Of a DNA stretch of 64,000 nucleotides, positions 43,863 to 52,780 are shown one piece after another. The notes under the pieces are model-generated. The model had not been told where the DNA came from and did not search any database. It saw only the letters and a list, made by a program, of their open reading frames with translations. The first letter of the stretch is position 1. Every line of letters begins with the position of its first letter. The position numbers and the translations under genes were made by a program. Origin of the DNA: Rhizobium cauense (GTDB lineage: Bacteria > Pseudomonadota > Alphaproteobacteria > Rhizobiales > Rhizobiaceae); NCBI RefSeq assembly GCF_019511525.1, contig NZ_JAEUAT010000017.1:96141-160140 (forward strand), given 5' to 3'.

Positions 43863-45092
43863 TCAGGCCTTCTTCCATTCCTTCCGAGGCAGCATGACCT
43901 TGCTGGCACCCGAGCGATCGGATGGAGCGACGCCGACGAATTTGCCGTTCTGCCATTGACCGGTCCACCAGAGCTTGCGTAGCTGGTTTTCCTCGAGTTT
44001 TGTCTCACCCAGCACCGTTTCGAAGGTGCCGCCGGCGATTTCGGCCGAGACGGCCTCGCGATCCAATCCCTTGCGCTTGATCGCCTCCTGCAGCATCTGG
44101 AGGCTTGCATAGGTGATCACGCTGCCCCAGTAGTCCGGAGCAACCCCAGTGAGCCCCTCGTGCCGCTTGCGGTATTCCTCGTTCGCCTTGTTTGCCGGAT
44201 CGATTCCACCCAGGCTCATGATGCCGGTTGCATTTTCTCCGTTGTTCTTGCTGTAGACGGGGAAGCCCGTTCCGACGCCAAGATAAAGCACCTTCGGATT
44301 GAAGTTCGCGACCTGTGCCTGCTGCGTGAGCGCAAACGTGTCCGGCGGGTAGGAAAAGGCAACGAAACTGTCGGCGCCGCTTGCCATCGCCTCGTTGATG
44401 ACAGGCGAGAAATCCGACGTCGCCAACGGATAGGTTTGGTCGTACACGACCTCGATACCAGCCTCCTTGAAAGCGGGACGGGCCGCGCTGACAAGGTCGA
44501 TGCCAAAGCCATCTGCAACAGAGACCATCGCGACCTTATTGTTGATAGTGCCGGCCTTGTTGGCTTCAACGAGGATACTCGCGAGTGCCCTGGCGTAATC
44601 ATGGCCGCCCCCGAGCATCCAGAAACTCTTCTTCCAGCGCTGGACGAATTGGGGTGCCTTGTCGGTTACTGCAGAAACGGCAAGCTGGGGATAGCCATAG
44701 CGATCAAAAAGTGGCGCAACCGCAAGGTTGAAGCCGGTACCCCACGGTGCAAGAATAAAATCCACCTGGTCGTTCGTCGCCAGACGCTCGGTTGCCCGCA
44801 CAACTTCTTCCGACGACGAACGGTCGTCGTATTCGATCACCTCGATCGGCAGCTTCTTGCCATCCGGCAGTTCGAGACCTCCGGCGTCATTCACGTCCTT
44901 GACCCAGAGCAAGTAGTTTGGAAGCGTCGTGATACCGGCACCGCCCGCATTCGGCCCGGTCTTTGAAATCGCATAGCCAATGCGAACGGATTTGCGCTCC
45001 ACAGCAAAGGCCGCCCGTCCGACGCCCGTTGCGGCGACCGCGGCGACAAGTGCAGCACTTCGCAGGACTTGCCTGCGTTGATAGATTTTCAT
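43863..45092 (-). CDS. ABC transporter substrate-binding protein, LIV type
   Basis: A 409-residue periplasmic binding protein of the type I fold (Peripla_BP_6). The signal peptide (about 1-32) has an RR pair (YQRRQVLR) and may be Tat-dependent. The mature protein begins near VERKSVRIGYAISKTGPNAGG. GGGAGG precedes the ATG at 45092. Related proteins beside aromatic-degradation genes bind aromatic acids, so an aromatic ligand is the working inference. It is the first gene of the minus-strand operon, divergent from the broken AraC gene. Confidence 0.88.
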   Translation of the reverse strand: MKIYQRRQVLRSAALVAAVAATGVGRAAFAVERKSVRIGYAISKTGPNAGGAGITTLPNYLLWVKDVNDAGGLELPDGKKLPIEVIEYDDRSSSEEVVRATERLATNDQVDFILAPWGTGFNLAVAPLFDRYGYPQLAVSAVTDKAPQFVQRWKKSFWMLGGGHDYARALASILVEANKAGTINNKVAMVSVADGFGIDLVSAARPAFKEAGIEVVYDQTYPLATSDFSPVINEAMASGADSFVAFSYPPDTFALTQQAQVANFNPKVLYLGVGTGFPVYSKNNGENATGIMSLGGIDPANKANEEYRKRHEGLTGVAPDYWGSVITYASLQMLQEAIKRKGLDREAVSAEIAGGTFETVLGETKLEENQLRKLWWTGQWQNGKFVGVAPSDRSGASKVMLPRKEWKKA

Positions 45093-45185
45093 CGATTTTC
45101 CTCCCGTAAGGCCTGCTCCCACAGGCCGCTCAGGTCAACATCGCAATCCCCATTCCGTTCTCCTCCAAGAGTGCGGAAGCATCCG

Positions 45186-45198
45186 TTGACGCGGTCAA
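45186..45198. promoter_or_regulatory. Inverted repeat TTGAC-N3-GTCAA in divergent promoter region
   Basis: A perfect 5+5 inverted repeat with a 3-base spacer lies 94 bases upstream of the binding-protein gene and 81 bases upstream of the AraC-type gene. It could be an operator or a coincidence including a -35-like TTGACG. Weak evidence. Confidence 0.3.
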
Positions 45199-45278
45199 TC
45201 TACGCGTTGCCCTTTTGAAGCGTAATAGACTTTTACAAGAGATATTTGTACTTTTCACGGAAAGTCGAAAGGATTGCC

Positions 45279-46180
45279 ATGGGTTCCGCTAATGCCCCGC
45301 TGGTTACGACCACGCATCCTCCCCGTCAGGTATCGGAAGCCGTTGAGGCACGCATTTTTCTCGGCGCCCTCGCGCAATCGGCGTGGACGTTTCGCGGCAC
45401 CCGAAATCGCGCCTTCGTCCTTGTTTGCGGCAGCGGACACATCCGGCTGGGTTCGCATGAAGTCCCGATCAATGGCCCAGCGATCATATGGGCGCCCTCC
45501 GGCGAGACCGGCACCATCGTTTTCGATGCCGGCAGCGAAGGCGCCGCTCTGGCCGTTCCTGATGTCATCCTCGGATCGGCGATGCCTTCCGGCGCGGTTT
45601 TCGCACAGGTTCGTGAAGCGATCTCACGTCCGATCCTCGGCGTGCGCCTCGGCACTTTGGAAGCGCGTCGCTTGTCGGGCGCATTCGCCATCATCGAACA
45701 GGAGCTGAAGGCCGACGAAGCTGGGACCCAGGAAGTCATCCGCCACCATCTGGCACTCCTTCTCTTGGCGATCTGGCGCCTGACGAGTTCCACCGTCGAA
45801 CGGCAGCAGCCATCGCCGCGTGCCATCGTTCGCGGCTTTGTACACTTGATCGAATTGCACATCCGGGATCATTGGACGGTAGACCACTACGCCAACGCCC
45901 TTGGCGTTACCGCTGATCGCCTGAACAGTGCCATCCGCGCCGTGCGACCAAACGAACACCAATGGAGCTTGTTCACTCACGTCTGATCTCGGAAGCATCC
46001 ACCATGCTCGACGGCTCGGGATTGCAAATCGCGGCAGTCGCCGAAGCGCTCGGCTTCACCGATCCGGCATATTTCAGTCGCTTCTTTAAACGGCTCACCG
46101 GCGTCTCCCCGCGCGCTTATCGCGCCGGCGCCGTTCTTCGGAAGCCAAGCGCGGACACCAGCTACGCGGCCTGGCCCTGA
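45279..46180 (+). pseudogene. AraC-family regulator interrupted by a frameshift
   Basis: The first frame (45279 to 45986) encodes a cupin-like sensor half and the first AraC helix-turn-helix (DHYANALGVTADRLNSAIR). The conserved sequence then continues in a different frame as RATKRTPMELVHSRL, followed by the second helix-turn-helix (LGFTDPAYFSRFFKRLTGVSP), to 46180. The shift falls at about 45936-45941. Removing two bases from CGCGC there would restore a continuous protein of about 300 residues. AAAGGA precedes ATG 45279. It is either a recent pseudogene or a sequence error. It is divergent from the aromatic-type operon that it probably regulated. Confidence 0.85.
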
Positions 46181-46390
46181 GACCCATGCAGGAAGGCGCA
46201 GCGGATTGACGTCAGCACTTTCGATGCGCTATCGGAATGTGTCGAAAAGATCCCGGCTGGTGTGGTTATTCCAGCGCCGCGTGAAGCGGATCGTCGCGCT
46301 TGCGAACCCTCGGCATCAAACCTCATATTGAGGATGGTGCTGGCATGGTTCGAACCGCCTTGCTCTCCGTCCTCGCGTTCGGAGAACAAC

Positions 46391-46618
46391 ATGAACGACC
46401 GCAAGACAATCATTCTAGCGCAAGCCTTCATTTCCTGCATGATGGCGTTCCTCATGACGGGCTTTTTTGCCTTCGTCGAACTTGGCGCCAGCATCGATTG
46501 GATCCGAAGCTGGGCGAAGCACTTCGCCATCGCATGGCCTGTGGCCTTCTGCCTCTCGATTGTCGTGGGCAAGGTTGGATTTGATTTGGCGATGCGCCTG
46601 ACGAGGGTCGGTCGCTAG
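46391..46618 (+). CDS. DUF2798 small membrane protein
   Basis: A 75-residue protein with two predicted membrane helices (about 8-30 and 45-65) separated by a short loop, matching DUF2798. Function unknown. GGAGAAC lies just before the ATG. Open frame upstream has no ribosome binding site. The 210 bases before it and 148 after show no further gene. Confidence 0.72.
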   Translation: MNDRKTIILAQAFISCMMAFLMTGFFAFVELGASIDWIRSWAKHFAIAWPVAFCLSIVVGKVGFDLAMRLTRVGR

Positions 46619-46766
46619 GTTCCAGACGTCCGCGCTAGGTCCCCGCACAATTTGAACGCCGCGTGCCGGGGCTCCGATGCGAGCGTGCTCCCCATAAGGC
46701 CAAAATTTGTTCTTCCAGTGGGCGCGCAGGAGCATCGCCCTTCCGACCAACTTCTTGTCTATACAA

Positions 46767-47507
46767 TCAGACGAAACTGGCCTCGAACAACTCGCGGGCA
46801 TAAGCGTCGTGCGTCACGCCGTTTTGCATGTCGCTTTTGGTCAACTCGTCGACAAACTGGCCGTTCTTCATGATCAATACGCGATCGCACATGTGCGCGA
46901 TGACGGCAAGATCGTGGCTGACGAGAACATAGGTCAATCCGCGCTCGTCACGCTGGTCTGCCAGCAAGTTGAGAATCTCTGCCTGTATCGACACATCGAG
47001 CGCAGACGTAGGCTCGTCCAGCAGTAAAATCGGCGGCTGGAGTATCAGCGCCCTTGCGATCGCAACGCGCTGGCGCTGGCCGCCGGAAAGTTCGTGGGGA
47101 AACCGGCTGGCGAACGCCACTGGCAATCCAACCTGTCGCAATGCCTTTTCCACCTTCGGCCAAATGTCGGAATGGCCCATGGCTTTCAAAGGCTCGGCCA
47201 ATGCCGTTCCAATTCGATGGCGCGGGTGAAGGGATCCGTAGGGATCCTGAAACACCATCTGTGCGCATTTCAGTTCATCACGGCTTCGTGCCTTGCCTAC
47301 ATCTTTGCCGGCGAGCGCAATTCTTCCCGACCAGCCGTTTTCCATACCAGCAAGACAGCGCAACAAGGTAGACTTGCCACACCCGGATTCGCCCACGATG
47401 CCAAGGGTTTCGCCCGAAGCCACGTCGAAGCTGACCTTCTTTACGACGTGATTTTCCTGCTTTCCCGAAGCAAAGACGACATTGAGATCACGAACTTCAA
47501 TCATCAT
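46767..47507 (-). CDS. ABC transporter ATP-binding protein, oligopeptide type (DppF/OppF)
   Basis: A 246-residue ATPase with Walker A GESGCGKST, signature LSGGQRQR, Walker B ILLLDEPTSALD and H-loop SHDLAV. Its C-terminal extension is short. It overlaps the DppD-type gene by ATGA. It is the last gene of an importer operon whose neighbours (uxuA, kdgD) suggest uptake of a sugar acid rather than a peptide. Confidence 0.9.
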   Translation of the reverse strand: MMIEVRDLNVVFASGKQENHVVKKVSFDVASGETLGIVGESGCGKSTLLRCLAGMENGWSGRIALAGKDVGKARSRDELKCAQMVFQDPYGSLHPRHRIGTALAEPLKAMGHSDIWPKVEKALRQVGLPVAFASRFPHELSGGQRQRVAIARALILQPPILLLDEPTSALDVSIQAEILNLLADQRDERGLTYVLVSHDLAVIAHMCDRVLIMKNGQFVDELTKSDMQNGVTHDAYARELFEASFV

Positions 47508-48346
47508 GCTTTCTCCGTGTCGAGTTTCGACCGGTCGAGGACAGCCAGGCGCCGTACCGGATGCTTCGGATCGGGTAGCGCGGCCATTAGCCCCCGTGTA
47601 TAGGGGTGACGCGCGTCCTCGAGCCGAGTGAGCGTTTCAACCACCCTTCCGGAATACATGACAATGATCCGCTCACAGAAAGCGGCAACCATGCGGATAT
47701 CGTGGCTGATCAACAAGAGGCCTGAATTGTTCTCCCGAACGAGTTCATCGAGGAGCGTCAACACGTCCTTTCTGACACTAACGTCGAGCGCTGAGGTCGG
47801 TTCATCGGCGATCACCAGCTTCGGCTTCGCAAGGAGCATCATTGCTATCATCACCCGCTGGCCCATACCCCCCGAGATTTGGTGGGGATAGAGCGACATG
47901 ACGCGTTCCGGGTCATTGATCCGGACACGCTCCAGCATGGTTCTGGCGGCGGCAAATGCCTCTCCACCACGCAGGCCAAGATGAAGACGCGCCGCCTCCG
48001 CGATCTGCTTTCCCACCGTCAGGACGGGGTTCAGCGAGTAGCGAGGATCCTGCATGATCAATGCGATGTCCTTGCCCCTCAATTTGCCCATCTGCCGTTC
48101 AGACCTCGACAAAAGCGGCTGCCCGTCGAGATCAAGACGCTGCGCAGTGACCGTAGCACTCGGAGGCAGAAGGCGCATGATCGCACGCCCCGTGGTCGAT
48201 TTGCCGGAGCCGGATTCGCCGACAATACCGACACGCTCGCGTCCTATGTCGAAGCTTACGTCAGAGACGGCAGGGATTGGGTTCCTGCCAAAACTCACAT
48301 TCAGCCCCTTGATGGAGAGCACCGGCTTCACCTCATGATCTTGCAT
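47504..48346 (-). CDS. ABC transporter ATP-binding protein, oligopeptide type (DppD/OppD)
   Basis: A 280-residue ATPase. Walker A is GESGSGKST and Walker B LVIADEPTSALD. The signature reads ISGGMGQR, a common OppD-type variant. The C-terminal segment HPYTRGLMAALPD is the oligopeptide-family tail. The start at 48346 overlaps the permease stop by 14 bases; the earlier open frame lies inside that gene. Confidence 0.88.
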   Translation of the reverse strand: MQDHEVKPVLSIKGLNVSFGRNPIPAVSDVSFDIGRERVGIVGESGSGKSTTGRAIMRLLPPSATVTAQRLDLDGQPLLSRSERQMGKLRGKDIALIMQDPRYSLNPVLTVGKQIAEAARLHLGLRGGEAFAAARTMLERVRINDPERVMSLYPHQISGGMGQRVMIAMMLLAKPKLVIADEPTSALDVSVRKDVLTLLDELVRENNSGLLLISHDIRMVAAFCERIIVMYSGRVVETLTRLEDARHPYTRGLMAALPDPKHPVRRLAVLDRSKLDTEKA

Positions 48347-49235
48347 GGCGAGGATCCAGAATGTCGCGAAGCGCATCACCCGCGATGTTGAAGGCGAGAC
48401 TGGTAACAAGGATGGCCAAGCCGGGCATCACAGCGACCCACCAGTAGTCGAGCATGAACTTTCGCCCATTGGATATCATGGCTCCCCACTCCGGCGCAGG
48501 CGGCTGCGCGCCAAGGCCCAGGAACCCGAGAGACGCGGCCGTCAGGATGATCCCGGCCATATTCAGCGTAAGACGAACGATGACCGACGGAATGCACATT
48601 GGCGCAATGTAAACGAACAGAATGCGCAGTGGCGAGGCGCCGTAAAGGCGAGCAGCGGAAACGTAGTCTGCATTCCGGACCACCAGTGCTTCAGCCCGGG
48701 CCAGCCGGGCAATTGGGGGCCAGGCTGTCAAGGAGATAGCGATAATTGCCGTGGTTAGACCGGCGCCGAGGGCAGCGGCAAATGCGAGTGCCAGGATGAG
48801 CGATGGAAACGAGAGAACGATGTCAGTCGCCCGCATCAGAAGTGCATCCGTACGGCCGCCAAAGAAGCCCGCCACGACACCAATCAACAGTCCTATCGGG
48901 CCGACAATCAAGGAGATCGAGAGGACCGTCTGGACCGTTATCCGCGTGCCGTAGATCAGTCGGCTCAGGATATCACGGCCAAATTCATCGGTCCCTGCCC
49001 AGTGAGCGACACTTGGCGGTTTCAGAGCGTCCGAGAGAACCTGGATATTTGGATCATAGGGAGCAAGCACCGGGGCGAAGGTTGCTACCACGCACAAGAG
49101 CGCGAGGACGACAAAGCCTGCCAGGCCGAGAGGCTCCTGTACAAGCTTCGACGAAATGCGCCGCGCCGAGGCGGCGATTCTCGTGTGAAGGCTGGGCGGG
49201 CGTACAAGTAGGCCAGTTTGAAGTGCGTCGCTCAT
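48333..49235 (-). CDS. ABC transporter permease, DppC type
   Basis: A 300-residue permease with six helices. A cytoplasmic N-terminus (about 1-38) is followed by the OppC-type N-region and GTDEFGRDILSRLIYGTR near 80-97. The EAA loop is near 210-225. Its start overlaps the DppB stop by ATGA. It pairs with the DppB-type permease. Confidence 0.9.
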   Translation of the reverse strand: MSDALQTGLLVRPPSLHTRIAASARRISSKLVQEPLGLAGFVVLALLCVVATFAPVLAPYDPNIQVLSDALKPPSVAHWAGTDEFGRDILSRLIYGTRITVQTVLSISLIVGPIGLLIGVVAGFFGGRTDALLMRATDIVLSFPSLILALAFAAALGAGLTTAIIAISLTAWPPIARLARAEALVVRNADYVSAARLYGASPLRILFVYIAPMCIPSVIVRLTLNMAGIILTAASLGFLGLGAQPPAPEWGAMISNGRKFMLDYWWVAVMPGLAILVTSLAFNIAGDALRDILDPRHARS

Positions 49236-50260
49236 CGGGCAGCCTCCCGTGTGCGCGGATCGAAGATTGCATAGGCGATATCCGCGAGGAAATTTAGGAA
49301 CATAAAGATGAAACCGATGATGATCGTGCCTGCGACGACCGCGTTCATGTCACCGATCATCAGTGCGTTGGTCATATACTGGCCAATCCCAGGCCATGAA
49401 AAAACGATCTCGGTGACAACGGCACCTTCCAACAGGCCGCCATACGAGATCGCGAGGATGGTGATCAGCTGAACAGCTATGTTGGGCAGGACATGGCTGA
49501 TGACAGTACTCGCCGGTCCAACACCTTTTGCGCGTGCTGCGATGACATAGTCCTGGCTCAACTGCTCCAGCGTGAAACTGCGGGTCATGCGTGTGATGTA
49601 GGCCATCGCAGCATATGCAAGGATCACGGCTGGCAAGATGATGTGGCCGAGCGCATTCAAGAAGATCTCTGTTTCGCCCTGCATAAGGCTGTCTACGAGA
49701 AGCAGACCCGTTTGCGGCGCGACCAGTCCCTCATAAAAGACGTCCACGCGTCCCGGTCCGCCGACCCAATTCAGGCTGGCATAAAAGATCACAAGGCCGA
49801 CGATCCCGAACCAGAAGATCGGGATCGAGTGGCCGACGAGTGCAATCACTCGTGCTGTCTTGTCTATGAGACTGTCGCGAAACAATGCGGCCATCAGACC
49901 AAGGGGCACGCCGACGAACGTCGAGATCAGGATCGCAAGCGTGGCAAGCTCAAACGTCGCCGGAAATGCCTGGGCCAGATCCGAGGATACCGGATTTCCT
50001 GTCAGGACCGCGGTCCCGAAGTCGCCCTGGGCCAGGCCCTTCAGGTAAATCAGAAACTGCTGGTAGATGGGCAGGTCGAGCCCCAGCTTCTGGCGCATGG
50101 CGGCATAGGCTTGCGGATCCGCAAGCTCGCCGACGATCGCGCCCACCGGATCGGCCGGCAGCACGCGGCCGATCACGAAAGTGACGCACAACAGGATGAA
50201 CAGGCTAACGACGAGATGTCCAAGTCGCCGTCCCAGTTCGGTTACGGACAATTCTTTCAT
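49232..50260 (-). CDS. ABC transporter permease, DppB type
   Basis: A 342-residue permease with six helices. It has the typical DppB N-terminus (RRLGHLVVSLFILLCVTFVIGR, partly quoted) and the EAA-type loop DYVIAARAKGVGPASTVISHVLPN (partly quoted) near 240-262. It lies 15 bases after the binding protein gene. Confidence 0.9.
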   Translation of the reverse strand: MKELSVTELGRRLGHLVVSLFILLCVTFVIGRVLPADPVGAIVGELADPQAYAAMRQKLGLDLPIYQQFLIYLKGLAQGDFGTAVLTGNPVSSDLAQAFPATFELATLAILISTFVGVPLGLMAALFRDSLIDKTARVIALVGHSIPIFWFGIVGLVIFYASLNWVGGPGRVDVFYEGLVAPQTGLLLVDSLMQGETEIFLNALGHIILPAVILAYAAMAYITRMTRSFTLEQLSQDYVIAARAKGVGPASTVISHVLPNIAVQLITILAISYGGLLEGAVVTEIVFSWPGIGQYMTNALMIGDMNAVVAGTIIIGFIFMFLNFLADIAYAIFDPRTREAAR

Positions 50261-50275
50261 GATCGGCGACCCTGC

Positions 50276-51871
50276 TTAATCAGTCTCTGCCTTGGTCACA
50301 CCCTCAAGCCGGGTCGCTTGATTGGGATGCCCGATATAGCCCTGCACCTTGCTGCTCAGCACGATCGGTTCAAAGCGCTCGAACATCGGCAGCACGGCGG
50401 GATTCTGAGCAATGAACATCTTCTGCATCTCGACATAGAGTTCACCGCGCTTCTTGGGGTCAGGCTCCATTGACGCCTTTGCCGTAAGGGCAGTCAATTC
50501 TGGAATATCCCAGGCCGAGCGCCAGACGAAGTTGCCCGCGTTGTTAGCCTCAAGCGAATTGTCCGGATTGGACGCAAATTGCTCCATCGCTCCAAGAACG
50601 TTTGGCATGTATGCGCCGGTTTGCGGCATAAGGAGATCGAAATTTCGTGCCCGATGCGCCGCGATGATGTCAGAACCGTTGCCCTGCTGGATATCGACCT
50701 TGATGCCGATCTGGCCGAGTGAGGCCTGGATCGCCGTCGCCAGATCGATGCGCGGTGTCTGTGCGATGGTCTTCAGGTTGACCGAGAAGCCATCCTTGAA
50801 GCCGGCTTCAGCCAGCAATTGCTTTGCCTTTTCTACATCGAGGTGCCAGTCAGGGCTTGGGATGGCGTACTCGAAATTCTCCGGAACCGGTACCGTCCGG
50901 GTCCTGCCATATGGACCCATGATCGTCTTCTCGATACCCTTGTAGTCGATCCCGTAGGCAATCGCTTCGCGCACCTTTGGGTTGGCGAGATACTTGTTTC
51001 CGGCATTCATCGCCAGCACGTAGAACCCACCCGTCGGCACTCGCTGAACGTCGAAGCCCTCCTTGTCGCCGAAGGTCGCAAGATCAGACGCGGTCATGGC
51101 ACTGGCAATATCGATATCGCCACGCTCCAGCATCAGTCGTTCGACCTGACTTTCGGGCACATGCCTTACGATCACACGCCGCATCTTCGGTGCGCCGGCA
51201 ACGTAGTCCTTGTTCGCATCCAAAATGACGAGCTCGTTCGGCGACCAACGATTAAGCGTGAACGGGCCAGATCCGGCCGAATGCGTTCTCAGCCAAGCGT
51301 TCCCAAAGTCGTCATTAGCCGCGTTCTTCTGGACCTCAACGCTGTCGACCACACTGGCGATGACCATGGCGAGGCGATAAAGCAGGAGCTCAGACGTGAC
51401 CTCGCCGGACAGATCAATCCGTACAGTCTTGTCGTCGACCGCCTTCACGAGTTTATCGACATTGTCCTTGGTATAGCCGACCCGCTTCAGGTTTGCCGCC
51501 GCAGCCTGGTCAAGCTTCAGCAGCCTCACCAGGGAATAGACCACGTCGTTGGAGGTTACGGGATTACCGGAGGCAAAGGTGGCGTCACGAAGCTTGAACG
51601 TAATCCCCTTATCGTCCACCTGCCAGCTTTCCGCCAGCTGCGGCACGATCTTCCCGTCAGGCGTCGTCGCGACAAGCCGATCGTAAAGGTTCGACATGAT
51701 CTCGATCGCCTTGGCCTCGGTCGCCTGCTGCGGGTCGAGCGACAGAACTTGCGCAAGCGAGGTACCGATAACGAGCTGGTCAGCGGGCGTGGCTGCCTTG
51801 AGCTCCTGCGCAGCAAGCGTCAGCGCACAAAAAGCAACGCCCACAAAAAGACTTCTGGAAAAATGCTTCAT
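50276..51871 (-). CDS. ABC transporter substrate-binding protein, family 5 (DppA/OppA type)
   Basis: A 531-residue extracytoplasmic binding protein with a signal peptide (about 1-27). The SBP_bac_5 body starts at QLVIGTSLAQVLSLDPQ. GGAGGAG lies before the ATG at 51871; an ATG at 51907 is open but unsupported. It heads the importer operon and is divergent from the FCD GntR gene. Family 5 proteins also bind oligosaccharides and sugar acids. Confidence 0.88.
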   Translation of the reverse strand: MKHFSRSLFVGVAFCALTLAAQELKAATPADQLVIGTSLAQVLSLDPQQATEAKAIEIMSNLYDRLVATTPDGKIVPQLAESWQVDDKGITFKLRDATFASGNPVTSNDVVYSLVRLLKLDQAAAANLKRVGYTKDNVDKLVKAVDDKTVRIDLSGEVTSELLLYRLAMVIASVVDSVEVQKNAANDDFGNAWLRTHSAGSGPFTLNRWSPNELVILDANKDYVAGAPKMRRVIVRHVPESQVERLMLERGDIDIASAMTASDLATFGDKEGFDVQRVPTGGFYVLAMNAGNKYLANPKVREAIAYGIDYKGIEKTIMGPYGRTRTVPVPENFEYAIPSPDWHLDVEKAKQLLAEAGFKDGFSVNLKTIAQTPRIDLATAIQASLGQIGIKVDIQQGNGSDIIAAHRARNFDLLMPQTGAYMPNVLGAMEQFASNPDNSLEANNAGNFVWRSAWDIPELTALTAKASMEPDPKKRGELYVEMQKMFIAQNPAVLPMFERFEPIVLSSKVQGYIGHPNQATRLEGVTKAETD

Positions 51872-51899
51872 TGCAACTCCTCCCTGAGTTACTATACTA

Positions 51900-51925
51900 G
51901 ACATCATATGTCGTCCGTATGTCGT
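51900..51925. promoter_or_regulatory. Inverted and direct repeats in importer/gntR divergent region
   Basis: GACAT-CAT-ATGTC is a 5+5 inverted repeat at 51900-51912. The heptamer ATGTCGT occurs twice, at 51908-51914 and 51919-51925, one helical turn apart. The stretch lies 29 bases upstream of the binding protein gene, a natural repressor position. The neighbouring uxuA site (52743-52754) shares the TGTC/GACA half-site. Confidence 0.45.
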
Positions 51926-52003
51926 ATTATGATCTATCGAAGTTGATGGAGCTTTGCAAGCGCCTTACGGACAGGACGAGATGGAAAAGTTGGGGATGGG
52001 ATT

Positions 52004-52714
52004 ATGGTAACGGTCAGTCGGGGCAGAGAGCGTCGCGCGCAGCAGGTCATTGATCAGCTGCGCCTGCAGATTGAGACAGGCAAGCTCAAAGAGGGTGACC
52101 AGCTACCAACCGAGCCACAACTCGAGGCGGCCTTTGGCGTCAGCCGCACGGTCGTCAGGGAGGCGATTGCCGATCTGCGGGCGGCCGGCTTCGTTTTGCC
52201 CGTGCAAGGAAAGGGCGTCTTTGTCGCCGACCCCAAGGCAAAAACCGGCCTATCCTTGACACCGATCGAGGTAAAAAGCATCCCCGAAACACTGGAGTTG
52301 CTGGAGTTTCGAATGGCAGCAGAGGGAGAGGCGGCGGCAATTGCCGCTTACCGCAGGACCGCCGAGCAAGAGGCGGCGATACGGACAGCCAACAGGAAAA
52401 TGGCCAATCTGATCGATGCCGGGCAATCGACCGTTGAGGCCGACTACGAGTTCCACATGGCGATCGCGGCCGCCACGAACAACCGGTTTTACGTCGACGT
52501 GCTTCGTCATTTCGGCCCGCGCGCCATACCGCGAGGACAATTCCCCACCCTCCCTGAAGCCAACGACCGCGCCTATCTCGAAAAGGTACACGCCGAACAC
52601 GGCGAGATACTTGCAGCCATAGCTGACCAGGACCCCGACCGAGCGCGGCAGGCAATGCGCGCGCATATGACAGCAAGCCAGAGGCGGTACCGAATGCTCG
52701 CAGAGCAGCAATAG
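52004..52714 (+). CDS. GntR-family regulator (FadR subfamily, FCD domain)
   Basis: A 236-residue regulator. The winged helix-turn-helix is at about 10-78 (LPTEPQLEAAFGVSRTVVREA, partly quoted, and GKGVFVAD). The helical FCD domain is at about 95-230 with a likely metal/ligand site (DYEFHMAIAAA). It is divergent from the importer operon and upstream of uxuA-kdgD. Related regulators sense uronates or aldonates. Confidence 0.9.
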   Translation: MVTVSRGRERRAQQVIDQLRLQIETGKLKEGDQLPTEPQLEAAFGVSRTVVREAIADLRAAGFVLPVQGKGVFVADPKAKTGLSLTPIEVKSIPETLELLEFRMAAEGEAAAIAAYRRTAEQEAAIRTANRKMANLIDAGQSTVEADYEFHMAIAAATNNRFYVDVLRHFGPRAIPRGQFPTLPEANDRAYLEKVHAEHGEILAAIADQDPDRARQAMRAHMTASQRRYRMLAEQQ

Positions 52715-52742
52715 GGCTCGACAGCCTCCGAAATTCATATTA

Positions 52743-52754
52743 TGTCATATGACA
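52743..52754. promoter_or_regulatory. 12-bp perfect palindrome upstream of uxuA
   Basis: TGTCATATGACA is a perfect palindrome 26 bases before the uxuA start, in the 66-base gap after gntR. It overlaps where a promoter or leader would be and is a plausible operator for the FCD regulator. Confidence 0.5.
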
Positions 52755-52780
52755 CTGTTTGATCAATCGGGAGGACGAGC

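Noticed and set aside
49493..50473. Long plus-strand open frame of 326 codons
   Set aside because: It is antisense to the DppB-type permease, has no ribosome binding site, and is very rich in Arg, His, Asp and Gln like a shadow frame. The minus-strand permease is clearly real.
50819..51946. Plus-strand open frame of 375 codons
   Set aside because: It lies antisense to the family 5 binding protein, with no recognisable domain and a shadow-like composition.
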